Counted from the first letter of the stretch, positions 1-9,952 are shown. The stretch is 64,000 bases of DNA from Solirubrobacter deserti (GCF_003344625.1 NZ_QPKJ02000006.1:372001-436000); one strand, 5' to 3'. Made by a program: numbers and translations. Notes: generated from the sequence alone by a model not told the origin.

Positions 1-1508
1 ACCCGGTGAAGGCGTTCGGCGACGCGGTGTTCCGCATCCAGTACCAGGTGCAGGACACGCCCACGTCCACCCGCAACGGCGGCGTGATGATCCGCACGCC
101 GGAGGTCCGCTACACGGGCGCGGACACCAACGCGGTGCTCGCCCAGAAGCCGACCGGCTTCAACTTCGACGTGTGCCCGGGAGCGATCCCGCTGTGCAAC
201 CGGACGGAGCCGGCGCCGTCGACCACCTACAAGTGGCCGGGCTCAACCCCGAACCTCCCGCCCGCGTTCGATTACACGGGCGGCTACTGCGCCCGGTCGA
301 CCGCCGCCGGCGTCTACAACGTCAACGGGTTGAACGGCCAGCCGCTGACCACCAACGGCAACGCGAACAACCACCAGCACTGGACGCAGGTCGCGTGCGG
401 CCACGAGGTGCAGATCAACGAGACGCTGACGGGCGGCGGTCCGCAGCCGTCGACCGATCCGATCAAGACCGGCTCGATCTACAACTTCCGCAACCTCAAC
501 GCCGAGCAGTCGCGGACGTACGAGCGCCTCGACAAGGGCGTCTGGCACGAGATGGAGATCCGCACGATCGGCCAGCAGTACACCGTCCTGGTCGACGGCA
601 AGATCCTCAACCAGTTCGACAACGCGATCCCGAAGACCGCGTCGCGCGCCGGTGACCCGCCGACGATGGCTCGCCAACTGGCCGCCGGCTACCTCGGCCT
701 GCAGACCCACGGCGGCAACGACCGCATCTCCTACCGCGAGATGCAGGTCAAGGAGTTCACCGCCGCCGACCTGCCGGTCAACACCGTCGCGCCGTCGGTC
801 AGCGGCACCGGCTACCAGAGCGAGCCGCTCACCTGCAACCACGGCGGGTGGAACGCGGCCGCCGGCTCGACCCGCTGGGTCACGTGGTACCGGGCCAACA
901 AGATCCCCGAGAACCACCCGCGCTTCCGCGCCCCGAACCAGCTCGACTACAACAACACCACCACGCCGCCGACCTCGCGGTCCGGCACGGCGAACCTCAC
1001 CTGGCTGGACGCGCAGATCGTGGGCGAGGGCAACACCTACACGCCCACCGGCGCCGACCTCGGCAAGACGATCTACTGCCAGGTGAGCGTCGACAACGCG
1101 GGCGCGACCGTGTTCAAGACCGCCCTCGCGCCGGAGATCATCGTCGCGCGCGACGTTCCGGTCGGCGGCACTGTCCCGGCCACCCTGTCGCTGAACGTCG
1201 CCGCGGCCTCGTTCGAGCCGTTCGTCCCGGGCGTCGAGAAGGACTACACGGCGTCCACGACCGCCACGGTCATCTCGACCGCCGGCGACGCGAAGCTGAC
1301 CGTGAGCGAGCCCGGCCACCTGACCAACGGCGCCTTCACGCTGCCCGAGCCGCTGCGCGTCTCGTTCTCGAAGTCCTCGTGGGACGCCCCGGTGTCCAAC
1401 GAGGAGGTCGACGTGGAGTTCAAGCAGCTGATCAAGGACACGGACCCGCTGCGCACGGGCACGTACTCCAAGACGCTGACCTTCACGCTCAGCACCACGA
1501 ACCCGTAG
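1..1508 (+). CDS. Secreted DUF1080/LamG-like carbohydrate-active protein, 5'-truncated by window edge
   Basis: The reading frame is open to the left edge, so the N-terminus lies outside the window. The first ~260 visible residues look like a DUF1080 (3-keto-disaccharide hydrolase/concanavalin-like) beta-sandwich. They include NGGVMIRTPE, an HEVQINE stretch, and WHEMEIRTIGQQYTVLVDGK followed by GYLGLQTHGG, which is the usual end of that fold. An Ig-like segment with paired cysteines follows. The last ~115 residues form a domain starting VGGTVPATLSL and ending FTLSTTNP, which recurs at the end of the PIG-L protein at 11510-14956. The family is known from extracellular glycan metabolism. The exact substrate cannot be read here. 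A GC-rich hairpin follows the stop. Confidence 0.75.
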   Translation, partial: PVKAFGDAVFRIQYQVQDTPTSTRNGGVMIRTPEVRYTGADTNAVLAQKPTGFNFDVCPGAIPLCNRTEPAPSTTYKWPGSTPNLPPAFDYTGGYCARSTAAGVYNVNGLNGQPLTTNGNANNHQHWTQVACGHEVQINETLTGGGPQPSTDPIKTGSIYNFRNLNAEQSRTYERLDKGVWHEMEIRTIGQQYTVLVDGKILNQFDNAIPKTASRAGDPPTMARQLAAGYLGLQTHGGNDRISYREMQVKEFTAADLPVNTVAPSVSGTGYQSEPLTCNHGGWNAAAGSTRWVTWYRANKIPENHPRFRAPNQLDYNNTTTPPTSRSGTANLTWLDAQIVGEGNTYTPTGADLGKTIYCQVSVDNAGATVFKTALAPEIIVARDVPVGGTVPATLSLNVAAASFEPFVPGVEKDYTASTTATVISTAGDAKLTVSEPGHLTNGAFTLPEPLRVSFSKSSWDAPVSNEEVDVEFKQLIKDTDPLRTGTYSKTLTFTLSTTNP

Positions 1509-2406
1509 TCCGGTGGGCGGCCACCGCTCGGGTGGCCGCCTCCAGCTCGCCCTCTCTGAACCGCAGCACCTCGAAGCCGCCTGCTCGCCAGGCGGCTTCT
1601 TTGCGTGCGTCCTCGTGGCGGGTTCTCGTTCGCCGGTGGTGAGGACCGTCGAGCTCGATCGCGAGCGCGAGGTCCGGCCAGTGGAAGTCGACCTCGTAGC
1701 CGTTGAGGTGGGTGTTCACGAGTGGTTCCTCCAGCCCGGCCTGCTCGAGCGCGTTGAGGAAGCGGCCCTCGCCGCGGCTGCGGATACCGGCACTGCCGCG
1801 CTCGTGCAAGGCGATCGCATCGTCGAGCCGGGTGATGTGGTTGCGCCGCCCCGCCCGCTCCCGCGCGTCCCGCACATGGTCGAGGCGCAGGAGGTCCTTG
1901 AACTCGGCCTCGTGCATGACGTTCGCGAGCTCCCACTTCGTCAATTCGCCGGTGAGATCGACGAGGAGTCGCGGGATCGTGGTGACGGGAATGCCCTTGA
2001 ACCCGGTCACGTCGCGCGGATCGAGCGTGTCGCATCTGTGGATCCGCGCTGTTGTCTTCGGGCGCCGGCGTGCCGGGACAACGACATCGATGAGGGAGAC
2101 GCGGTAGCGCCAGATCTCGTAGTGCTTCGCGCACGCCAGTCCGGTGAGAGCGGCGCCCTCACCCGCCACCAGCACCTCGGCGAGCCAGCGTCCCTGCTGC
2201 GCGAGCGCGGCGTGGCCGACCGCGTACACGCCCTGGCCCACACGGTGCAAGCGCCCGGCTCGCACGCGCCGCCCGATCGCGCTGTCGCTCAGCCCGGCGG
2301 CGTGCATCTGCGCCACGGTCACGACCCCGTACTGCCGTGCGGCGATCTGTGCGATCACGGAATCGGGGGAACCAAACTGTCGATATGCGCGAGTTTGGTT
2401 CCCCAC
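1489..2406 (-). CDS. AbiEi-type winged-helix / DUF559 endonuclease-like protein
   Basis: 305 aa if the GTG at 2406 is used. Residues ~20-70 (IAARQYGVVTVAQMHAAGLS, then RVRAGRLHRVGQGVYAVG) match the AbiEi-like antitoxin N-terminal winged helix. The C-terminal ~100 residues (VDFHWPDLALAIELDGPHH, RRAGGFEVLRF-like end) match DUF559, a Vsr/PD-(D/E)XK-like fold. In high-GC actinobacteria this two-domain protein occurs as a stand-alone gene. Its role is unproven and no toxin partner is adjacent. The first codons lie inside a perfect inverted repeat (2366-2404), so an internal GTG near residue 17, just before the conserved IAARQYG, may be the real start and the repeat an operator. The 3' end overlaps the convergent gene before it by 20 bases. 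Confidence 0.8.
   Translation of the reverse strand: MGNQTRAYRQFGSPDSVIAQIAARQYGVVTVAQMHAAGLSDSAIGRRVRAGRLHRVGQGVYAVGHAALAQQGRWLAEVLVAGEGAALTGLACAKHYEIWRYRVSLIDVVVPARRRPKTTARIHRCDTLDPRDVTGFKGIPVTTIPRLLVDLTGELTKWELANVMHEAEFKDLLRLDHVRDARERAGRRNHITRLDDAIALHERGSAGIRSRGEGRFLNALEQAGLEEPLVNTHLNGYEVDFHWPDLALAIELDGPHHRRTRTRHEDARKEAAWRAGGFEVLRFREGELEAATRAVAAHRTTGSWC
1516..1540 (+). terminator. GC-rich hairpin after the DUF1080-like gene
   Basis: A perfect 10-bp stem (GGCGGCCACC / GGTGGCCGCC) with a 5-base loop lies 8 bases after the TAG stop at 1506-1508. There is no T-tract, so it would be an actinobacterial-type hairpin terminator. It also lies within the 3' coding end of the convergent DUF559 gene, so codon constraint may contribute to it. 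Confidence 0.45.
2366..2404. repeat. 13-bp perfect inverted repeat at the start of the DUF559 gene
   Basis: GGGGAACCAAACT (2366-2378) and its exact complement AGTTTGGTTCCCC (2392-2404) flank a 13-base AT-richer spacer. The repeat covers the predicted GTG start of the minus-strand gene and lies in the ~80-bp gap to the divergent AadA-type gene. It has the size and symmetry of a dimeric repressor site. Autoregulation by the winged-helix domain of the DUF559 protein is an inference. Confidence 0.6.
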
Positions 2407-2488
2407 AACCGGAGCGTGGCGCCGTTGGCACTTCCGTGTCTACGCGCGATCGTCACGGAACACGCGCGTGTCTGTAAAACCTTTGCGC

Positions 2489-3151
2489 ATGGAGCTCAGC
2501 GCGGCTCAGAAATTGGTGGCGGAGCTCGACCCGCGCGGCGTGTACCTGTTCGGCTCCGCGGTGCACGGTGGGCTCCAGCCGCGCAGTGACCTCGACGTGT
2601 TCGTGGTGGCGCGGGAGCGCCTCACGGACGCGCAGAAGCGGCGCCTGTTCGAAGGTCTGCGCGCCATCAAGGGGCGCAACGTCGAGGTGACGGTGGTCGC
2701 GCACGGGCGCATGGAGTTCCAGTGGGGCGGCTGGCTGCCCGACCGCTGGGAGGAGGGTGAGAACCACGACCTGCCGATCCTCGTCCACAAGGTCCTGCTT
2801 GCCAGCCGCACACTGCACGGGCCGCCGCCGCAGGCGCTGCTCGAGCCGCCCGCGCCGGACGAGATCCGGCAGGCGATGCTCGACACCGTCGAGCCGGTCC
2901 TGCTTGACCTGCACGAGGACACCACGAACGTGCTGCTCACGCTGTGCCGGATCTACTACTCGCTCGTGACCGGCGACATCGCCTCCAAGGGCGAAGCCGC
3001 CGCCTGGGCGCTCGCGCGCTTCCCGCACGAGGCGCTGGCCAAGGCGCGCGCGATCTACCTCGGCGGGCTGCCCGAGAACTACGCCGGCCTCGACGTCGAC
3101 TACGCGGCCGCCAACCTACGCGCGCTGATAGCGCAGCAGGACCGCGCCTGA
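2489..3151 (+). CDS. AadA/ANT(3'')-like aminoglycoside nucleotidyltransferase
   Basis: 220 aa from the ATG at 2489. The N-terminal nucleotidyltransferase signature GS-x10-DxD is intact (GSAVHGGLQPRSDLDVFVV, G22-S23, D34 and D36). The C-terminal helical domain carries NVLLTLCRIYYSLVTGDIASKGEAAAWAL, the pattern of the AadA C-terminal domain (DUF4111), which shapes the antibiotic pocket. The family transfers AMP to streptomycin/spectinomycin. At 220 aa it is shorter than plasmid AadA (~260 aa), so substrate range is uncertain. Base composition is like the neighbours and no integron features are present, so it is probably a resident chromosomal gene. Its end overlaps the convergent DHFR-like gene by 36 bases. 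Confidence 0.75.
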   Translation: MELSAAQKLVAELDPRGVYLFGSAVHGGLQPRSDLDVFVVARERLTDAQKRRLFEGLRAIKGRNVEVTVVAHGRMEFQWGGWLPDRWEEGENHDLPILVHKVLLASRTLHGPPPQALLEPPAPDEIRQAMLDTVEPVLLDLHEDTTNVLLTLCRIYYSLVTGDIASKGEAAAWALARFPHEALAKARAIYLGGLPENYAGLDVDYAAANLRALIAQQDRA

Positions 3152-3627
3152 CTCGAACGGCCGCGTCTCGACGAGCTTCAAGCGCAACCGCACGCCCGCG
3201 GGAAAGAACGGCGTGCCGCCGCCGACGGCCGTCGGGTAGAGGATCGCCCGGAACTCGTCGATGCGATCGAACATCGCCGCGGCGAGCGTGGGCCCGCCCA
3301 CCTGCACCGGGCCGTCGCGGTCGGGGACCTCGGACACGTCGCGCACGAGCTCGGCGCCGTCGACCCGTCGTAGCGTGCGCGAGACGACGATCGTCGGCGT
3401 CGCCTGCCAGGCCTCGGCGAACGCCCGCTCCACCGGCGCGGAGTCCGGCGGCGGCGCCCGCCAGTAGCTCATCGTCTCCCACAGCTTGCGGCCGTAGACG
3501 TTGAGCACGGTCTCGCGCTGGGCCTGGTTCCAGTACTCGTGGAGCTCCTCGTCAGGGGCCGACCAGTCGAAGTTGCCTTCGGCGTCCATGACGTAGCCGT
3601 CGGCCGAGAGGTTGAAGCCGTAGAAGA

Positions 3628-3631
<4 letters not shown>
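3116..3631 (-). CDS. Dihydrofolate reductase / RibD-C family protein
   Basis: 171 aa. The GTG start overlaps the stop of the upstream ABC ATPase gene as GTGA, so it is the last gene of the sugar operon. VIFYGFNLSADGYVMDAEG at the N-terminus, TIVVSRTL in the middle, and VQVGGPTLAAAMF plus GGGTPFF later are standard for the RibD C-terminal/DHFR-like NADPH reductase fold. Such stand-alone proteins are common in actinobacteria and are usually of unknown substrate. Its link to sugar metabolism is by operon position only. Confidence 0.8.
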
Positions 3632-4632
<1,001 letters not shown>

Positions 4633-5451
4633 CTAGCCCTTCACCGCCCCGGCCAGCATCCCGCGGATGAAGTGTCGCTGGAGGAAGATGTACAAGATCA
4701 CCACGGGCAGGGCCACGATCACCGAAGCGGCCGCCATCAACGAGAGCTCGCTCGTGTTGCGGCCCTGGAAGAAGCTGAGCCCCAGCGGCGCCGTCCGCAG
4801 CGACTCGTCGCTCACCATCACGAGCGCCAGCAGGAACTCGTTCCAGGTCCACATGAACAGCAGCACGGTCATGGTCAGCACGGCCGGCCGCGCGAGCGGC
4901 AGCAGCACGCGCCACAGCGTGAACCACGTGGACGCGCCGTCCAGCCGCGCCGCCTCGACCAAGGACCGCGGCACGGTCCGGAAGTACGTGCGCATCCAGT
5001 AGGTCCCGAACGCCACCGACGTCGCGATCTGCGGCAGGATCAGCGCCCAGTAGGTGTTGGTCAGGTTCAGGTCGCGCAGGTCGTAGTAGAGGGGCACGAT
5101 GATCGCCTCCGTGGGCACCATCAGCCCGAGCAGGAACAGGTAGAACAGCACGGTCGAGCCGCGGAAGCGCATCAGGCCGAACGCGTACCCGGCGAGGATC
5201 GAGAAGAGCGTGGCGAAGAAGACCACGGATACGGAGACGATGATGCTCGACTTCAGGTACGAGCCGAAGTTCCCGTCCTCCCACGCCGTCTTGAAGTTCT
5301 CGAAGTGCAGCCCGTTCAGCGACCCGAACGCCGCCACGCCGTCGGGGTCCTGCAGCGCCGTGAACAGGATGCCGACGATCGGCAGCAGCGCGATCAGCGA
5401 GAACACGCCGAGGATCACGTAGCCGAGCGTCTGCTCCGCGCGCGAGGTCAA
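4633..5451 (-). CDS. Carbohydrate ABC transporter permease (MalG type)
   Basis: 272 aa inner-membrane permease with about six transmembrane segments. The EAA loop (VPRSLVEAARLDGASTWFTLWRVLLPLARP) contacts the ATPase. The start is taken as TTG at 5451 because it overlaps the upstream stop as TTGA, as most gene pairs here do, and gives a normal N-terminus before the first membrane helix (YVILGVFSLIALLPIVG). It is the second half of the CUT1-type permease pair. Confidence 0.9.
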   Translation of the reverse strand: MTSRAEQTLGYVILGVFSLIALLPIVGILFTALQDPDGVAAFGSLNGLHFENFKTAWEDGNFGSYLKSSIIVSVSVVFFATLFSILAGYAFGLMRFRGSTVLFYLFLLGLMVPTEAIIVPLYYDLRDLNLTNTYWALILPQIATSVAFGTYWMRTYFRTVPRSLVEAARLDGASTWFTLWRVLLPLARPAVLTMTVLLFMWTWNEFLLALVMVSDESLRTAPLGLSFFQGRNTSELSLMAAASVIVALPVVILYIFLQRHFIRGMLAGAVKG

Positions 5452-6368
5452 GTTGAGCGCTCCGCGATCCGGTTGATGCCCAGCGAGATGATGAAGATGA
5501 TCACCGTCAGCGTGATGCCGACCGCCGCGGCGCTGCCCACCTGCCCGCTCTCGAACGCGCGCGAGAACACCTGGAAGGCCGGCACCGACGTCGCGTTCCC
5601 CGGCCCGCCGCTGGTGGTGATGTAGACCAGGTCGAAGTTGCGCAGCGCGTAGATCGTCGTGAGCGTCAGCGCCACCGCGATCTCCCCGCGCAGGCCGGGC
5701 AGCGTCACCGCCAGGAACTCGCGGAACGGCCCGGCGCCGTCCACGCGCGCCGCGTCGTACAACGACGTCGGGATCTTCTGCACCCCGGCGGTCAGCAGCA
5801 CCATCGCCAGGCCGAAGTACACGTACGTCCCCACCAGGCCCACGCTCGGCAGCGCCAGGTTGAAGTCCCCCAGCCACGACCGGCCCTCGATCCCGAACCA
5901 GCCCAGGAAGCGGTTCAGGGCGCCGTCGGTCGGCTGGTAGATCATCTTCCACATCAGCGCGACAACCACCATCGCGACCACCTGCGGCAGGAACAGCACC
6001 GCCCGGAAGAACGCGAGCCCGCGCACACGCGCCCGCGCCATCACCCCCGCCAGAGCGAGCCCGATCAGCAGCGGCAGCACCGCGTAGAACAGCAGCAGGA
6101 TCAGCGCGTGCACGAACGCCGCGCGCAGATCCTCGTCCGTGAAGACCTCGGCGTAGTTGTCGAAACCCGCCCACGTGCCGGCGGTCAGCCCGTCCCAGTC
6201 CCACAGCGAGATGTACGCCGCGCGGTAGAGCGGGTACAGGACGAAGCCGGCGAACACGACGAACGCCGGCAGCAGGTACAGATAGCCGACGAGGCGCGGC
6301 TCGCCGGGCGGGCGCTCGCCCGGCGAACCCTCACGGGAGGCCGCTTCTAACGGAGCGGCTACCGCCAC
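5448..6368 (-). CDS. Sugar ABC transporter permease (MalF type)
   Basis: 306 aa membrane permease. After a polar ~25-residue tail, the first helix is VGYLYLLPAFVVFAGFVLYPL. The EAA-like loop is IPTSLYDAARVDGAGPFREFLAVTLPGLRG, and GGPGNATSV is typical of MalF-type permeases near their C-terminus. The GTG start lies one base after the stop of the substrate-binding protein, and the stop overlaps the MalG-type gene by 4 bp. Confidence 0.9.
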   Translation of the reverse strand: MAVAAPLEAASREGSPGERPPGEPRLVGYLYLLPAFVVFAGFVLYPLYRAAYISLWDWDGLTAGTWAGFDNYAEVFTDEDLRAAFVHALILLLFYAVLPLLIGLALAGVMARARVRGLAFFRAVLFLPQVVAMVVVALMWKMIYQPTDGALNRFLGWFGIEGRSWLGDFNLALPSVGLVGTYVYFGLAMVLLTAGVQKIPTSLYDAARVDGAGPFREFLAVTLPGLRGEIAVALTLTTIYALRNFDLVYITTSGGPGNATSVPAFQVFSRAFESGQVGSAAAVGITLTVIIFIISLGINRIAERST

Positions 6369-6369
6369 G

Positions 6370-7713
6370 TCAGCGCGACTCCGCCCACTTGTCGTACGCC
6401 TCCTGCACCCCGGCGGTGAACTCGGTCGGCGACTGCTTGCCCGCCAGCAGCTCCTGGATGGCGCTCGAGATGTCGTCGTAGAACGTCGGCGTCGTGTAGT
6501 CCAGGTACGGGATCACGCCGTCGGCGTCGTTGAGCTTCTGCCACGCCTGCGCGACCTCGACCGACACGCCGGTGGACGGCGTCGGCGCGCCCTTCATCGC
6601 CGGCAGGTTGTTCGTGTCCACGAGCACCTTGGCCGCGTTCGCGTCCGTGAGGAAGTCGATGTAGGCCGCCGCGACGTCCGGCACCTTCGACGCGGAGGAG
6701 ATCGTGAACGGCAGGTCCTCCCCGCCGAGGGAAACCGGCGCGTTCGGGTCCTGGCCCGGCATGAGCATGAAGCCGACCTTGTCGCCCATCTGCTCGGCCA
6801 GGTCGGCGGTGACCCACGTGCCCGCGATCAGGTACCACGAGTCGCCCTTGGCAAAGGACTGCCAGGCCGGGTCGTAGTCCGTGCCGTTGAAGTCCTTGTT
6901 GAAGTAGCCCTTGTCGACCCACTCCTTGATCTTCGTCGCGCCGGCCTGGAACTCCGGGTTGTCGAAGGAGGCGCCTTCGCGGGCGAACACGAAGTCGCGG
7001 ATCGCCTGCTTGTCGGCCGTCTGCCCGAGCACGCTCTCGAAGTTGTGGATGCCGGGCCACTTCTCGAGGTTGCCGAACATGATCGGCGTGTCCCCGGCGT
7101 CCTTGGCCTGCTGCAGCGAGGCCTCGAACTCGGTCAGCGTCGTCGGCGGCGTGGTCACCTTGTCCTTGTTGTAGAACACGCCCACGATCTCGCCCATCTG
7201 GGAGAGCCCGTACAGCTCGCCGGAACCGAACTCGGCGCCGTCGGACGAGAAGCGGTTGAGGTCCAGCAGCGTCGAGGAGTAGCGCGACTCCCAGTCGTAG
7301 ACCTTCGCGTAGTCGTCCACCGGCCGCAGCAGCCCGGCCTTGACGATCTCGCCCATCGTCCCACGGCCCTGGTTGACCTGGATCACGTCCGGCGCGTCGT
7401 CACCCGAGGCGGCGAGCTTGACCGTCTTGAGCAGATCCTCGAACGACTTCTTCGTCCGCTCGATGGTGACGTTCGGATACTTGGCCTGGAACTGCTTGTT
7501 GAGCTCCTCGATCTCCGCGTTCTGCCCGCCGCGCACGTTCTGATCCCACACGCGCAGCGTGACGTTCCCGGCCTTGGAGATGTCCGGCTTGGCCTCGGCC
7601 GTCGCCGACGGCGTCGCCGCCGCCTTGTCCTCGTCGCCGCCACCGGGCGCGCCACCACAGCCGGCGAGCGCCGACAGGGCGAGCACGGCAGCCAGCACAC
7701 TCTTCGCCTTCAC
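6370..7713 (-). CDS. Sugar ABC transporter substrate-binding lipoprotein
   Basis: 447 aa. The GTG start at 7713 has a strong ribosome site (GGAGGA) just upstream and overlaps the kinase stop as GTGA. Residues 1-19 are a lipoprotein signal with lipobox LAGC (Cys19), so the mature protein is tethered outside the membrane. The body is a family-1 extracellular solute-binding protein: VTLRVWDQNVRGGQNAEIEELNKQF, DAPDVIQVNQG, and the usual late DFLTDANAAKVLV segment. It probably captures an oligosaccharide or glycoside for the MalF/MalG pair encoded next. The specific sugar is unknown. Confidence 0.92.
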   Translation of the reverse strand: MKAKSVLAAVLALSALAGCGGAPGGGDEDKAAATPSATAEAKPDISKAGNVTLRVWDQNVRGGQNAEIEELNKQFQAKYPNVTIERTKKSFEDLLKTVKLAASGDDAPDVIQVNQGRGTMGEIVKAGLLRPVDDYAKVYDWESRYSSTLLDLNRFSSDGAEFGSGELYGLSQMGEIVGVFYNKDKVTTPPTTLTEFEASLQQAKDAGDTPIMFGNLEKWPGIHNFESVLGQTADKQAIRDFVFAREGASFDNPEFQAGATKIKEWVDKGYFNKDFNGTDYDPAWQSFAKGDSWYLIAGTWVTADLAEQMGDKVGFMLMPGQDPNAPVSLGGEDLPFTISSASKVPDVAAAYIDFLTDANAAKVLVDTNNLPAMKGAPTPSTGVSVEVAQAWQKLNDADGVIPYLDYTTPTFYDDISSAIQELLAGKQSPTEFTAGVQEAYDKWAESR

Positions 7714-8618
7714 TGGTCCTCCTTCATCGCTGCCGGCTGTCGCACTGGCGACGGCAGCCCATATCCCGCGCCCTCCTCCAAGAGCGCCCGCAACGTCACC
7801 GCCCCCGCGGTCGCCGTGGCGACCCGCACCGAGAGCGACGCGTACAGGACCGCCCAGCGCAGGCGCTGTTCGAGCGCCGCCCCCCAATGGTCGGCCCACA
7901 CATAGGCGGCGGCGAACAGATCGCCGGCCCCCGTCGTGTCCACTGCCTCGACGGCCACGCCTTCCACGCGGACCGTCCCCTCCGCCCCGACGGCGAGTGC
8001 GCCGTCCGGCCCCAACGTGACGATCGCCAGCGGCGCGACCTCGGCGAGCTGCGCCGCGGCGCGCTCCGGATCGCCGGCGCCGGTAAGGAGCTGCGCCTCG
8101 CGCTCGTTCACGAGCAGCGCCCGGGACCCGCCCATGTCCGGCAACTCGCCACCGGCGAGCGCCCGCGCGTCCAGGTCGCCGACCGAGACGTAGGTGCGTG
8201 CGCCCGCCGGCGCGAGGGGCAAGCGGGGGATGCTCAGCACCACCGAGCGCGGCTCGGCGGCGGCGAGCTCGGCGCCGGTGACGCCCTCCCCCGGGTCAAA
8301 GGTCGCCATCGCGCGGTCGCCGTCGGTGGGCATGATCACCGTCACCGGCGTGCGCTGCACCATCCGGCCGTCCCAGCGCACGCCCTCGTCGGCGAGCATC
8401 GAGCGCAGCATCATCCCGACGCCGTCGTCGCCGAGCGGGGACACGAGCGAGCTGGTGAGCCCGAGCCGCGCCGCGCCGATCGCGGTGATCGCGCCGCCGC
8501 CGGGCGAGCGCAGAAAGTCCTCGGCCAGCCGCTCCTCCCCCGGGCGCGGGATCTGGTCGAGCCCCACCAGCGTCAGGTCCAGGAACGCGGGTTCCGCGCA
8601 GGCAATGTCCACGGTCAC
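7710..8618 (-). CDS. PfkB-family carbohydrate kinase
   Basis: 302 aa cytoplasmic sugar kinase. The N-terminal glycine pair (SPGGGAITAIGAARLG) and the anion-hole/catalytic-base signature DTTGAGDLFAA at residues 227-237 identify a ribokinase/PfkB fold, with Asp233 the likely catalytic base. The GTG start overlaps the GH4 stop as GTGA. Position after a glycosidase and before a sugar importer suggests it phosphorylates the sugar released by the GH4 enzyme, which is inferred from context. Confidence 0.88.
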   Translation of the reverse strand: MTVDIACAEPAFLDLTLVGLDQIPRPGEERLAEDFLRSPGGGAITAIGAARLGLTSSLVSPLGDDGVGMMLRSMLADEGVRWDGRMVQRTPVTVIMPTDGDRAMATFDPGEGVTGAELAAAEPRSVVLSIPRLPLAPAGARTYVSVGDLDARALAGGELPDMGGSRALLVNEREAQLLTGAGDPERAAAQLAEVAPLAIVTLGPDGALAVGAEGTVRVEGVAVEAVDTTGAGDLFAAAYVWADHWGAALEQRLRWAVLYASLSVRVATATAGAVTLRALLEEGAGYGLPSPVRQPAAMKEDQ

Positions 8619-9952
8619 GCAAAGGCCTCCGCGAGCGCCGGCAGCCGCCGGCGGTAGCCGTCGAAGATCTCGCGCGCGGTCGACACCGACGGCACGAGCG
8701 GGTGCAGCGCCAAGGCCTTGATCGCGAGCTGCTCGGAGCCGGTCAAGGCGGCCTCGATCGTCGTGCGCTCCACGTCCTTCATGGTCGAGATGAGCGACGA
8801 CGCGTGCGCCGGGACCTCGCCGATCGCCACCGGCACGGGGCCGTGGCGGCCGACCACACACGGCACCTCGACGACCGCGCGCTCGTCCAGGAACGGCAGC
8901 GCGGAGCGGTTGGCGGTGTTGAGGATGAGCACCTCGCGCGTGTTGTTGACGATCGCGTCCACGACGGCCATCGCCTCGCTCTCGTAACCCGAGTTCTCCT
9001 CGATGTCGTGCTCGCCCTCCTGGCCGGCGGCGGCGCGCGCCTCGGCCATGTAGGTGCGCTCGCGGTCGTGGCGGGTGGTGCGCCAGTCCTCCAGCGCCGC
9101 CTTCGGAGAGTGCCCGTTGCGGGCGTAGAACTCGCGCTGCTGCTGGAGCAGGAACGCGCCCCGGGAGCCGCCGCCGCGGATGGCGTTGACGGTGTCCGCG
9201 GCGTAGTAGAAGTAGTAGAGGTACTCGTTCGGGAGCATGCCGAGCGTCCGCAGCCACTCGCCCCCGAACAGCCGGCCCTCCTCGAAGCGCTCGAGGGCGG
9301 CGTCGTCGGCCAGCAGCGTGTCCAGCAGCGGCGCGCCGGTGCCGTCGCGCACCTCGGTGAGCCAACCCAGGTGGTTGAGCCCGAAGTAGTGGAACCACAG
9401 CTCCTTCGGATCCCGGCCGAGCACGGCGGCCACGCGCCGGCACATGCCCGACGGCGAGTCGCAGATGCCGATGACCTTGTCGCCGAGGATCCGCTGGCAA
9501 GCCTCGGTGACCATGCCCGCAGGGTTGGTGAAGTTGATCAGCCAGCCGTTGGAGTGCTCGGCCATCGTCTCGGCCAGCTTGGTCATCACCGGGATCGTGC
9601 GCAGCGCGAAGCAGATGCCGCCCGGCCCGGTCGTCTCCTGGCCGAGCACGCCCATCCCGAGCGGGACGTCCTCGTCGATCACGCGGCCCTCGAGCTGGCC
9701 CACGCGGATCGCGCAGAAGACGAAGTCGGCGCCGGAGACGGCGTCGACCAAGTCGGTCGTCGTGCGGAACGGCAGCTCGACGCCCTTCTCGGCCGCGAGC
9801 CCTTCGAGCACCTGCCCGATGCGCGCCTGGCGCGCCTCGTCGATGTCGTAGAGCACGACCTCGTCGAGCCCGAGCCGCTCCTTGCGGGCGAGCAGCGCGC
9901 CGTACACGAGCGGCACCCGGAACCCGCCTCCACCCACGATCGTGAGCTTCAC
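8615..9952 (-). CDS. Glycoside hydrolase family 4 (NAD- and metal-dependent glycosidase)
   Basis: 445 aa. The Rossmann NAD site is IVGGGGFRVP (residues 5-14). TNPAG lies at 142-146. Metal ligands expected for GH4 are present as Cys164 (GICDSPSGM) and His194 (FGLNHLGW). The family cleaves alpha- or beta-glycosides by transient oxidation at C3 using NAD and Mn2+. Members often act on 6-phospho-glycosides delivered by a PTS. Here the gene sits with an ABC importer and a PfkB kinase and no PTS, so an unphosphorylated glycoside or uronide is at least as likely. The GTG start overlaps the regulator stop by 4 bp. Confidence 0.9.
   Translation of the reverse strand: MKLTIVGGGGFRVPLVYGALLARKERLGLDEVVLYDIDEARQARIGQVLEGLAAEKGVELPFRTTTDLVDAVSGADFVFCAIRVGQLEGRVIDEDVPLGMGVLGQETTGPGGICFALRTIPVMTKLAETMAEHSNGWLINFTNPAGMVTEACQRILGDKVIGICDSPSGMCRRVAAVLGRDPKELWFHYFGLNHLGWLTEVRDGTGAPLLDTLLADDAALERFEEGRLFGGEWLRTLGMLPNEYLYYFYYAADTVNAIRGGGSRGAFLLQQQREFYARNGHSPKAALEDWRTTRHDRERTYMAEARAAAGQEGEHDIEENSGYESEAMAVVDAIVNNTREVLILNTANRSALPFLDERAVVEVPCVVGRHGPVPVAIGEVPAHASSLISTMKDVERTTIEAALTGSEQLAIKALALHPLVPSVSTAREIFDGYRRRLPALAEAFA

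Noticed and set aside
243..1319. Long open frames antisense to the DUF1080-like gene and in other frames of most genes
   Set aside because: Arg/Gly/Ala-rich translations with no recognisable motif; they arise because third-position GC bias removes stop codons.
1516..1540. The GC hairpin after the first gene as part of a mobile element end
   Set aside because: No matching inverted copy or target duplication was found nearby; a terminator is the simpler reading.
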